From assembly GCA_964545715.1 (NCBI GenBank), contig CAZJHX010000172.1, positions 1 to 22,430 of the forward strand: a stretch of 22,430 nt of DNA, read 5' to 3'. Source of the stretch: CAZJHX01 sp964545715 (GTDB taxonomy: Bacteria; Myxococcota_A; UBA9042; GCA-2863065). This document shows, in pieces, positions 16,413 through 22,430 of this stretch (position 1 is the stretch's first letter; every line of letters begins with the position of its first letter). The position numbers and the translations under genes are program-made. The notes under the pieces are model-generated. The model saw nothing but the letters and a program-made list of their open reading frames with translations. It was not told the DNA's origin and made no database searches.

Positions 16413-18756
16413 GAGCCCCGCTGCTGACGACAGCGATGCGGGATGGCAGGCCCGTGATCTCGTAGGGGCCGTCCAGATCGCCGGTCTGCAGGTCGATGAT
16501 CACGATGCCGTCGTCGTTGTACGTGTAGGCGTCGTTGTGGCCCAGCTGCATGCGCCGCGAGAAGTGGCTGGCCCCTTCGGGTTTTGTCAGCGTCCCGATC
16601 TCGTAGTCCACGGCTTTCCGCGTGGACAGGTCGACCACCGTCATCGAGGTGCCTTCGGTTTGCGGGATCCACGCCTGCCAGACATCCCCGGCTTTGCGGA
16701 AGTGGGTGCCGCGCGCGCTTGGATGTCCTGTGACCTCGATCGTCCAGTCAAACTCGTAGCCGTTGTCCTGCTCGTCGGACTCGTCCCACACCTGCACGGT
16801 GTCCCCGGTGATGGACAAGACGTACTCGTTGGCGGGGCTGTGGGCGTTGCCGCCCTTGACCGGCACCAGATCGGCGACCACGGAGTTGTCGGATGGGTCG
16901 ACAAAGGCATAGCCGGCGCCCTTGGTGCACTCCACCGCGACAAGCCCCGGACCGGGCAGATACGCCTTGTCGTGGGTGCCGCCGACCAGGGTGTCCGGGT
17001 CCTCCCAGGCGCCGGTGTAGGTCGATTGGCTCACAAGCGTCGGCGTCGGCGCGCCGGTGGTGACCTCATGCGTCTCCACATCGACCGCGACCAGCCCGTC
17101 GTCGTTGTAGGTATAGAAGTGCGTCTCACCCATGCTGCCGCGACGCGAGAAGTGGCTGGCGCCCTCCGGCTTCGTCAACGAACCGATCTCGATGAGCTTG
17201 GACTCCTTGGTCGTCAGGTTCAGCACCGCGACGTTCACGCCCTGTGTTTGCGGGATCCAGGCCTCCCAGTCGTCGCCGTTCGTGCGAAACCGCGTGCCGC
17301 GCGCGCTGGGTGCGCCGGCGATCTCGACCGTCCAGTCGAACTCGTACCCGTTGTCCTGGGCATCGGCGGCGTCCCAGACCTGCACCAGGTCACCCGCGAT
17401 AGACGTGACGTACTCGTTGCCGGGGCTGTGCGCGTTGCTGCCCCCGATGTCGACGAGATCGGCCACCACGGTGTTGTCGTCGGCGTTCACAAAGGCGTAG
17501 CCGGCGCCTTTGGTGCACTGCACGGCAACCAGGTTGGGTCCGGGCAGATAGGCCTTGTCGTGGGTGCCGCCCACCAGCGTTTCGGATTCATCCTCGGGGG
17601 TCTCCGGGTCGTCTTCCGCCGGCTTGCCGCACAGCGTGATCTTGGCGGTCATCTCCTTCTTCTCCCCGTCCAGAGCGAAGATCGCGGGCTCACTGGTGTT
17701 GGTGGCGAAGTACTTGGAGCCAAGCTGGGAGCTGTAGAGCAGCTTGCCGTGTCCGGTGCCCGTGGAGTTGGCCACGACGGCGTCGTCGATCGGCTCGAGC
17801 GTGTCGGTATCCAGCACGAAGAAGGTGCCTTTGCCGTCCAGGTGACACCACAGCTCGTTGTTGTGGTTGGGGTTGTAGTTGTGCAGCGGCCGGTCGCCCC
17901 ACTCCAGGTCGAAGGTCTTCTCCAGAGCCAGGGTCCGTGTGTTGAAGACCGCAATCGAGTCCGCGCTGGACGCGTCCACCACGATCCACTTGTTGTCGTG
18001 GCTCGGGGTGGCGTCCGCCCAGCTGGGCCCGGCGTCGTCACTGCCGGTCGCCTCGGCCTTGGCCGCCGTCCGCGCGGCCAGCTCCGGGACCTCAAAGGTC
18101 TTTACCAGCTCGCCCGTCACGGCGTCGCTGACCATGACAACCCACTTGTTGTTGGCGCTGTCAGCGATGAACGCCCAGCTGTGGGCACCGACCTTCTCGG
18201 GCTTGCCGCACAACGTGATCCGGTCTCCGGTCGTCATGTTTGCGCCGTCGATCGGGAAGATGCCCGGCTCGGCGGTGTTGGTCGCAAAGTAGCTCGCCCC
18301 CAGCTGAGGCGAATAGAGCAGCTTGCCGTGGCCGGCGCCGAAGGAGGATGCCTCGATGGGGTCGCCCCCGTTGAGCAGGTCCAGAGAGGTCTGGTCCACC
18401 GCATAGAATTGGCCGGTGCCGTCCAGGTGGGTCCAAAGCTCGTTGCCGTGGTTGGGGTTGAACGCGTGCAGTGGCCGGCTGCCCCAGTCAAATTGGAAGA
18501 TCTGCTCGATCTCTCGGGTCGCGACGTCGACAACGACCATCGCGTCCGCGCTGGAGGCGTTGACGAAGATGCGCGAGCCATCGCTGGCCGGGGTCGCATC
18601 CGACCAGCGCGCGCCCGGGTCCTCGCTGTCGGTCTCTTCGGCCTTTTTGGCGGTGGCCTCGGCTAGCTCCGGGATCTCGATCTCCTCGATGTCGTCCGTG
18701 TCGGCGCTCAAGACGGTCATGAACCACTTGCCGTCGCTGGCTGTGAAGATGAAGGC
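16405..18756 (-). repeat. Internal A-A-B-B gene duplication (four units of about 590 nt)
   Basis: Within the repeat-lipoprotein gene, unit A1 (18756-18175) matches A2 (18174-17584), and B1 (17583-16996) matches B2 (16995-16408). Near-identical anchors include NPNHGNELW/NPNHNNELW, LLYSPQLGASYFATNT/LLYSSQLGSKYFATNT, LVGGTHDKAYLPGP in both B units, and LTKPEGASHFSRR in both. The B pair is more alike than the A pair, which suggests a more recent duplication. Confidence 0.85.
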
Positions 18757-19029
18757 CGTGTCGATCACGTCGCCGTCGCCCGTGTCGGTCGTGTCACCCG
18801 TGTCCGTTGTGTCACCCGTGTCGGTCGTGTCACCCGTGTCCGTCGTGTCACCCGTGTCCGTCGTGTCCCCGGTATCCGTCGTGTCCGTCGTGTCTGTCGT
18901 GTCCGTCGTCCCATGGTCGTGGTCATGGCCGTCGTCATCACCACACGCGACGGCTCCCATGCCGAGCGCGACCGTTAGCGCCACCGCTGCACCGATGCGT
19001 ACCAGGCTCTCGCCGTAAGTCGTTCCCAC
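16405..19029 (-). CDS. His-rich repeat lipoprotein, probable beta-propeller, upstream of MbnP genes
   Basis: An 874-residue predicted lipoprotein starting at GTG, with GGGGGA just upstream and signal LVRIGAAVALTVALGMGAVAC (lipid-modified Cys29). Then come an HDHDH cluster (35-39), a Thr/Asp/Gly repeat (41-85) and four large repeats arranged A1 (92-285), A2 (286-482), B1 (483-678), B2 (679-874). Short strands such as VVVDVATREIEQIF and VQVWDAADAQDNGYEFDW suggest YVTN-like propeller blades. Conserved histidines include PLHAFNPNHGNELWTHLDG and GHGKLLYS in the A units, and GTHDKAYLPGP, NAHSP and GASHFSRR in the B units. The open frame continues upstream to 19305 but lacks a signal peptide there and has a different character. 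It is the first gene of the minus-strand operon. Its function is unknown; copper binding or presentation of MbnP is a guess from context. Confidence 0.85.
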   Translation of the reverse strand: MGTTYGESLVRIGAAVALTVALGMGAVACGDDDGHDHDHGTTDTTDTTDTTDTGDTTDTGDTTDTGDTTDTGDTTDTGDTTDTGDGDVIDTAFIFTASDGKWFMTVLSADTDDIEEIEIPELAEATAKKAEETDSEDPGARWSDATPASDGSRIFVNASSADAMVVVDVATREIEQIFQFDWGSRPLHAFNPNHGNELWTHLDGTGQFYAVDQTSLDLLNGGDPIEASSFGAGHGKLLYSPQLGASYFATNTAEPGIFPIDGANMTTGDRITLCGKPEKVGAHSWAFIADSANNKWVVMVSDAVTGELVKTFEVPELAARTAAKAEATGSDDAGPSWADATPSHDNKWIVVDASSADSIAVFNTRTLALEKTFDLEWGDRPLHNYNPNHNNELWCHLDGKGTFFVLDTDTLEPIDDAVVANSTGTGHGKLLYSSQLGSKYFATNTSEPAIFALDGEKKEMTAKITLCGKPAEDDPETPEDESETLVGGTHDKAYLPGPNLVAVQCTKGAGYAFVNADDNTVVADLVDIGGSNAHSPGNEYVTSIAGDLVQVWDAADAQDNGYEFDWTVEIAGAPSARGTRFRTNGDDWEAWIPQTQGVNVAVLNLTTKESKLIEIGSLTKPEGASHFSRRGSMGETHFYTYNDDGLVAVDVETHEVTTGAPTPTLVSQSTYTGAWEDPDTLVGGTHDKAYLPGPGLVAVECTKGAGYAFVDPSDNSVVADLVPVKGGNAHSPANEYVLSITGDTVQVWDESDEQDNGYEFDWTIEVTGHPSARGTHFRKAGDVWQAWIPQTEGTSMTVVDLSTRKAVDYEIGTLTKPEGASHFSRRMQLGHNDAYTYNDDGIVIIDLQTGDLDGPYEITGLPSRIAVVSSGAHD
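18775..18909 (-). repeat. 18-bp minisatellite coding for a Thr/Asp/Gly linker
   Basis: Three TTD triplets followed by six TTDTGD units, all in frame, just after the lipobox of the repeat lipoprotein. At DNA level (plus strand) the unit is GTCACCCGTGTCGGTCGT with minor changes. Such Asp/Thr/Gly linkers are common in myxobacterial lipoproteins, where they space the folded part away from the membrane. The copy number may vary by slippage. Confidence 0.9.
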
Positions 19030-19104
19030 GCTCGTCCCCCATGTAATCAGTTGTGTATTTCCAGCGTAAGCAGAACTCGCGGCGGAGGGAATGTGGTGAA
19101 AGGT

Positions 19105-19137
19105 CGCGCGACAATTCGCCGCGCGACAATTAGTCGC
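19105..19137 (+). promoter_or_regulatory. Candidate operator: 12-bp direct repeat plus GCGAC/GTCGC inverted repeat
   Basis: CGCGCGACAATT occurs twice (19105-19116 and 19120-19131, 15-nt period) in the 139-nt gap between the divergent repeat-lipoprotein and mbnH-like genes. The second copy runs into a perfect inverted repeat GCGAC-AATTA-GTCGC (19123-19137). The second copy ends 37 nt before the mbnH-like ATG. A matching GCGACAATTC lies before the stand-alone mbnP-like gene. These would suit a regulator shared by both transcription units; the regulator itself is not in the window. Confidence 0.5.
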
Positions 19138-19155
19138 ACTAAACGGCCGATGTTC

Positions 19156-19161
19156 TAAACT
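19156..19161 (+). promoter_or_regulatory. Candidate -10 box of a leaderless mbnH-like transcript
   Basis: TAAACT ends exactly 7 nt before the ATG at 19169, and no Shine-Dalgarno sequence is present. A start of transcription about 7 nt after the hexamer would fall on the start codon. The possible -35 at 19133-19138 (GTCGCA) is weak and overlaps the inverted repeat, which would suit an activated promoter. Confidence 0.4.
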
Positions 19162-19168
19162 CCGCACC

Positions 19169-20212
19169 ATGACCCGGCATCTCGCAGCGACCTGGCTCCT
19201 AATCGCGCTGTTGCTGCCGGCGGCCTGCCGTCGGGACTCCAGTCCGCCGCCGGCCCCCGAGCCGCCGCCGCGGGTCGAGCCGCCGGCCCCCGACCGAAAC
19301 CCCACGACCCCCGCCGGCGCTCAGCTGGGTCGTCACCTCTTCTACGATCCGATCCTCTCCGCCAACGGCCGCGTCTCGTGCGGTACGTGTCATAAGCAGG
19401 CGCTCGCCTTCACCGACGGGCAGCGTGTCAGCACCGCGGGCGTCACGGGCAAGCCGCTGCTGCGCCACACCCCGGCGCTGATCAATATGGCCTGGGTCCC
19501 CGCCCTCTTCTGGGACGGCGGCGCGACGGATCTCGAGTCCCAGGCATTCGGCCCCCTGAGCCATCCCGACGAGATGGCCGTGCCCGATCTGCGCGCTGTC
19601 GTTCCAAAGCTGAAGGCTCACGCGACCTACCCGGACCTGTTCGACGCCGCCTTTGCCGACGGCATCACCGTGCCGAACATCGTCCGCGCGCTGGCGCAGT
19701 TTCAGCGCACGCTGCTGTCGCGGGATTCGCCCTACGATCGGGGCGAGCTGGGTGAGGTCGAGCGGCGCGGGCTGGCCGTCTTCAAGCAGCATTGCGCCCG
19801 ATGCCACGCGGGCGTTGACCTGACCGATCACGGCTACCACAACAACGGCCTGGACGCGGACTTCTCACCCGCCCACGAGCACCTCGCCTGGGGCCGCGGC
19901 CGGATCACCAGGAAGCCGGTCGACATCGGCAAATACCGCACGCCGACACTGCGCAACATCGCCCTGACCGCCCCATATATGCACGACGGCCGCTTCCCGG
20001 ATCTAAAGGCGGTGCTGGAGCACTATCGCAGCGGTGTCGTGGACAGCCCCACGCTGGATGAGCGGCTGCGTGGCGCCGGGGGGCGGCTCGGGCTGGCGAT
20101 CTCTGACGCCGGCGTCGCCGATCTCCGCGCGTTTCTCCAACGCCTGACCGACCGCAGCTTCATCACCAATCCGGACTACGGCCCACCGCTGCGCGCTGAC
20201 CGCGGCGACTGA
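19169..20212 (+). CDS. MbnH-like di-heme cytochrome c peroxidase-family lipoprotein (MXAN_0977 type)
   Basis: A 347-residue predicted lipoprotein (signal ending LLLPAAC, Cys20) with a Pro-rich linker to about 45. It belongs to the MauG/CcpA di-heme family. Heme 1 binds at CGTCH (71-75) and heme 2 at CARCH (209-213). Other family marks are GRHLFYDPILSANGRVSCG, FWDGGATDLESQAFGPL, SHPDEM, RALAQFQRTL and TAPYMHDGRFPDL, where Met271 is a likely axial ligand, as in bacterial di-heme peroxidases rather than the Tyr of MauG. MbnH enzymes oxidise a Trp of partner MbnP to kynurenine, creating a copper site. Two MbnP-like proteins are encoded next door on the opposite strand, so they are the likely substrates. 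No ribosome binding site is visible, and the transcript may be leaderless. Its TGA abuts the stop of the EGF-repeat gene as TGATCA. Confidence 0.9.
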   Translation: MTRHLAATWLLIALLLPAACRRDSSPPPAPEPPPRVEPPAPDRNPTTPAGAQLGRHLFYDPILSANGRVSCGTCHKQALAFTDGQRVSTAGVTGKPLLRHTPALINMAWVPALFWDGGATDLESQAFGPLSHPDEMAVPDLRAVVPKLKAHATYPDLFDAAFADGITVPNIVRALAQFQRTLLSRDSPYDRGELGEVERRGLAVFKQHCARCHAGVDLTDHGYHNNGLDADFSPAHEHLAWGRGRITRKPVDIGKYRTPTLRNIALTAPYMHDGRFPDLKAVLEHYRSGVVDSPTLDERLRGAGGRLGLAISDAGVADLRAFLQRLTDRSFITNPDYGPPLRADRGD

Positions 20213-22430
20213 TCAGGGCAGGCCCTCGTAGATGCGGACGAGCCCGGAGCCGTCGTTGTAGCAGCCGACCAGCAGGCGCCCGCGGATCTCGTCGTAGTCG
20301 ATGGAGGTCGGCTCCAGCTTGGCGCCGATGTCCAGCGTGTAGAGGATCGTGCCCTTAGTATCGCGCATAGTGACCTTGCCCCAGTCGCGGTGGGAGTAGT
20401 AGACGAAGCCGCCCGGCGAGACGAGCAGGTCGGACGCGGATGGGGTGGCGTTGTACTGGTCGATGATCGGCCGCTCCTTGGCCGCGAAGTCGATGCGCGT
20501 GGTCTTGGTCCAGCCGCCCCAGATGTGGTAGGCGACGCCCGTGGCGCTGTCCAGGGCCAGCAGGTGGCCCCCTTTCGTGATCGGAGTCACGCCGGCGGGC
20601 GCTGCCAGGCCCCAGTTGGCGACAAAGCTCCCTTTTGCGTCGAACTCGGCGATCCCGGCCTTGCTCCAGAAGGGGGCGTGGTAGTTGCCGGCGCTGTCGG
20701 CGAAGCCCCCGCCCATCATGGCGCCTAGATCTGTGGGCGGCACGATGAGCTTCTCCAGAGCCCCGTCCGTGACCGCGAAGCTCGTGCCCGCAACGCTGTG
20801 AAAGACAAAGCGGTCCAGCGCCTTCACGTATTGGAACGAGATGGTCCCAAACGGGGTCTTCTTCCCGGTCTCGGAGACGATCAGCTTGTTGGGATCGATC
20901 GCGTAGATGGGGATCTCCCCGCCGACGCCGGCGATGACGTAGTAGGTGTCGTCGGTGTGCGCGATGCGGCGCCCCGCCTGAATCCACTGCTTTTCAAACG
21001 CGAGCTCGGCCAAAAGGGTGGGCTCAAAGACGCACTCATACGCGTTTGTAGCGTCGATGCACGTCTCGTGGATCTTGCACGGGTTCGGATCACAGTCGTC
21101 GATGTTGGGGCAACCGACGCCCCCGAATCCGGACGGGCACACGCACGCCTCACAGCCGCATTCGGCCACCCACACCCGCACGTGCTTCTGGATGTCGGGC
21201 CCAAAGCTGCTCGACGCGCCTTTGAGCTCCGCTTTCGTGTGGGTCCAGCCGACGGTGTCAACGCCCTCGATGGTGTAGCTCTTGCCGCCCTGGACCTGCA
21301 CCGCCGCGGTCAGCTCGTGCAGGAAGTACCCCACAAACGTGCCCTCCCCGAGGCTGGCGACCTCCTGGCTGTGCAGCAGCGGGCCCGTCGTGCCCACCCC
21401 CGCGTAGACGTTCAGGGTGAAGCCGAGGTGCGTGCCCCCCAGGCTGTAGCCGAGCTCCACCTGGGTGATGTAGCCGTCATCGGACGCCGTGAAGGCCTGC
21501 CAGCCCTTGCCGTTGCCGACGTTGTTGCCCTCCACCGCGAAGCTCACCGCGCCTGGAAGGGTGTCGCAGGGGGCGATCTCGCAGGTCTCGCCCGAGTAGC
21601 CGCCCACGCAGTCGCACTTGAAGGCGCCGATGAGGTTCTGGCACTGACCGTCGTTCAAGCACGGGTTGGGGTTGCACTCGTCGATCTCCACGTCGCACAG
21701 CGCGCCGGTGTAGCCCGCATCACACTCACACGTGAACGATGCCACGCCGTCGATGCATTGGCCGTTGACGCAGCTCGTGGCTGTGCAGTCGTCGATGTTC
21801 AGCTGGCACTGATCGCCTTCGTAGCCGGTGGCGCACTGGCAGAAGTAGGCATCGTCGCCGTCGACGCACTGGCCGCCGTTCTGGCACGGGTTGGGCGCGC
21901 AGTCGTCGTCGTTGACCGCGCACGTCGGCCCGGAAAAGCCCGTGGTGCAGCCACACGTAAAGCCGGCCACGCCATCCTCGCAGCTGCCGCCGTTCAGACA
22001 CGGATTGGGGTCGCAGTCGTCGACATTGGTCGCGCATGTGTCGCCGGAATACCCGTCGGCGCAGGTGCAGGCATACGACGCGACGCCATCGGCGCAGCTG
22101 CCGCCGTTCTGGCACGGGTTGGGGTCGCAGTCGTCGATGTTTGTGGCGCAGGTCGCGCCGGAGTAGCCGTCCGAGCAGCTGCACGTGTACGCGGCAACTC
22201 CGTCGTCACAGGTGCCGCCGTTCTGGCACGGGTTGGGGTCGCAGTCGTCGATATTTGTTTCGCAGATCGCCCCTGAGTATCCGTCCGGGCAGCTGCACGT
22301 CGCCCCGTCGACGGCGTCCTCGCAGGTGCCGTTGTTCAGACACGGGTTCGGGTCGCAGTCGTCGATGTTGGTCTCGCACGTGCGCCCGGCCAACCCGGCC
22401 GGGCAGCTGCACGTGGAGCCGGCGATTCCG
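20213..22430 (-). CDS. Secreted EGF-repeat protein with C-terminal propeller-like region (5' end missing)
   Basis: At least 738 residues are visible; the frame stays open to the window edge, so the start and signal peptide are missing. The N-terminal part is a row of EGF-like modules of the Notch/Delta type, each with [IV]D[DE]C.PNPC.NGG.C, a C.C pair and a GY.G..C end. The leading IDDC/VDDC is the calcium-binding form. Then come a beta-sandwich-like region (about 21150-21560; LGFTLNVYAGVGTTGPLL), one more Cys-rich EGF-like module (about 21030-21150) and a C-terminal region (about 20216-21020) with repeated strand patterns like a propeller (LLALDSATGVAYHIWGG, LLVSPGGFVYYSHRDWG). It is probably exported and may bind ligands or surfaces. 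It ends flush against the mbnH-like gene but need not be part of that system. Confidence 0.85.
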   Translation of the reverse strand, partial: GIAGSTCSCPAGLAGRTCETNIDDCDPNPCLNNGTCEDAVDGATCSCPDGYSGAICETNIDDCDPNPCQNGGTCDDGVAAYTCSCSDGYSGATCATNIDDCDPNPCQNGGSCADGVASYACTCADGYSGDTCATNVDDCDPNPCLNGGSCEDGVAGFTCGCTTGFSGPTCAVNDDDCAPNPCQNGGQCVDGDDAYFCQCATGYEGDQCQLNIDDCTATSCVNGQCIDGVASFTCECDAGYTGALCDVEIDECNPNPCLNDGQCQNLIGAFKCDCVGGYSGETCEIAPCDTLPGAVSFAVEGNNVGNGKGWQAFTASDDGYITQVELGYSLGGTHLGFTLNVYAGVGTTGPLLHSQEVASLGEGTFVGYFLHELTAAVQVQGGKSYTIEGVDTVGWTHTKAELKGASSSFGPDIQKHVRVWVAECGCEACVCPSGFGGVGCPNIDDCDPNPCKIHETCIDATNAYECVFEPTLLAELAFEKQWIQAGRRIAHTDDTYYVIAGVGGEIPIYAIDPNKLIVSETGKKTPFGTISFQYVKALDRFVFHSVAGTSFAVTDGALEKLIVPPTDLGAMMGGGFADSAGNYHAPFWSKAGIAEFDAKGSFVANWGLAAPAGVTPITKGGHLLALDSATGVAYHIWGGWTKTTRIDFAAKERPIIDQYNATPSASDLLVSPGGFVYYSHRDWGKVTMRDTKGTILYTLDIGAKLEPTSIDYDEIRGRLLVGCYNDGSGLVRIYEGLP
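21580..22430 (-). repeat. Tandem 114-bp repeats coding for EGF-like modules
   Basis: Seven successive EGF units plus the end of another at the window edge. The first units keep a 38-residue (114-bp) period and near-identical DNA around the IDDCDPNPC segment. The units nearest the middle of the protein have diverged (IDDCTATSC, IDECNPNPC). The similarity at DNA level points to recent tandem duplication at the N-terminal side of the protein. Confidence 0.88.

Noticed and set aside
16240..18666. 808-codon plus-strand open frame opposite the repeat-lipoprotein gene
   Set aside because: Its regular Val/Asp/Arg repeats simply mirror the internal duplications of the minus-strand gene. It has no signal peptide, ribosome binding site or domain.
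19030..19305. Upstream extension of the repeat-lipoprotein frame to 19305
   Set aside because: It would place 92 Gly/Ser/Arg-rich residues before the signal peptide and overlap the mbnH-like gene and its promoter region.
20798..22276. 492-codon plus-strand open frame opposite the EGF gene
   Set aside because: The apparent VLARVGVAVVD-type repeats are the reverse of the 114-bp EGF units.
21580..22430. Regular 114-bp repeats considered as a CRISPR-like or non-coding repeat array
   Set aside because: They stay in one reading frame and code for canonical six-cysteine EGF modules.

Overview
The window is GC-rich, densely coding DNA from a bacterium that is most likely a Myxococcota (deltaproteobacterial) relative. 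This is inferred from gene content only: a giant Ser/Thr-kinase/ATPase/histidine-kinase fusion, a bactofilin, Gld-type ABC genes, secreted lipoproteins with Thr/Asp/Gly-rich linkers, tandem EGF-like repeats and an MXAN_0977-type di-heme enzyme. I see no rRNA, tRNA, CRISPR array, insertion sequence or prophage.

Left part (1-6569). The last codons of an unknown gene are followed after 2 nt by a 1764-residue cytosolic signalling protein. It carries a Ser/Thr kinase, an AAA-type ATPase, a long helical region, a GAF domain and a histidine kinase. A bactofilin gene converges on it, and the two stop codons overlap within CTAG. A uridine kinase gene (udk) diverges from the bactofilin gene.

Middle (6570-13729). 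Four plus-strand genes form a probable operon: an ABC ATPase (GldA type), an ABC-2 permease (GldF type), a GldG-type auxiliary protein enlarged by a large coiled-coil/HEAT/Pro-Ala insertion, and a membrane-anchored protein with four DUF4340-like repeats. The leader in front of them holds a candidate promoter and a small terminator-like hairpin.

Right part (13731-20212). This is the most interesting section and looks like a copper-protein maturation locus built on the MbnH/MbnP ('metallo-mystery pair') theme. On the minus strand lie a lipoprotein with four large internal repeats that is rich in conserved histidines (probably a beta-propeller), then a lipoprotein fusing an MbnP domain, a degenerate LytM-like domain and a c-type cytochrome, then a second, stand-alone MbnP lipoprotein. 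Divergent on the plus strand is a di-heme MbnH-like lipoprotein. MbnH enzymes oxidise a Trp of MbnP to kynurenine, creating a copper site, and both MbnP proteins here keep the W-x-W signature. The same GCGACAATT element lies upstream of both the mbnH-like gene and the stand-alone mbnP-like gene. Both of those genes also have a TAnACT hexamer exactly 7 nt before ATG, which suggests co-regulated, possibly leaderless transcripts.

Right edge (20213-22430). A large secreted protein with at least seven tandem Notch-type EGF repeats, a beta-sandwich-like region, another EGF module and a C-terminal propeller-like region runs off the window. Its 5' end is missing. All three convergent gene pairs in the window end within one base of each other.
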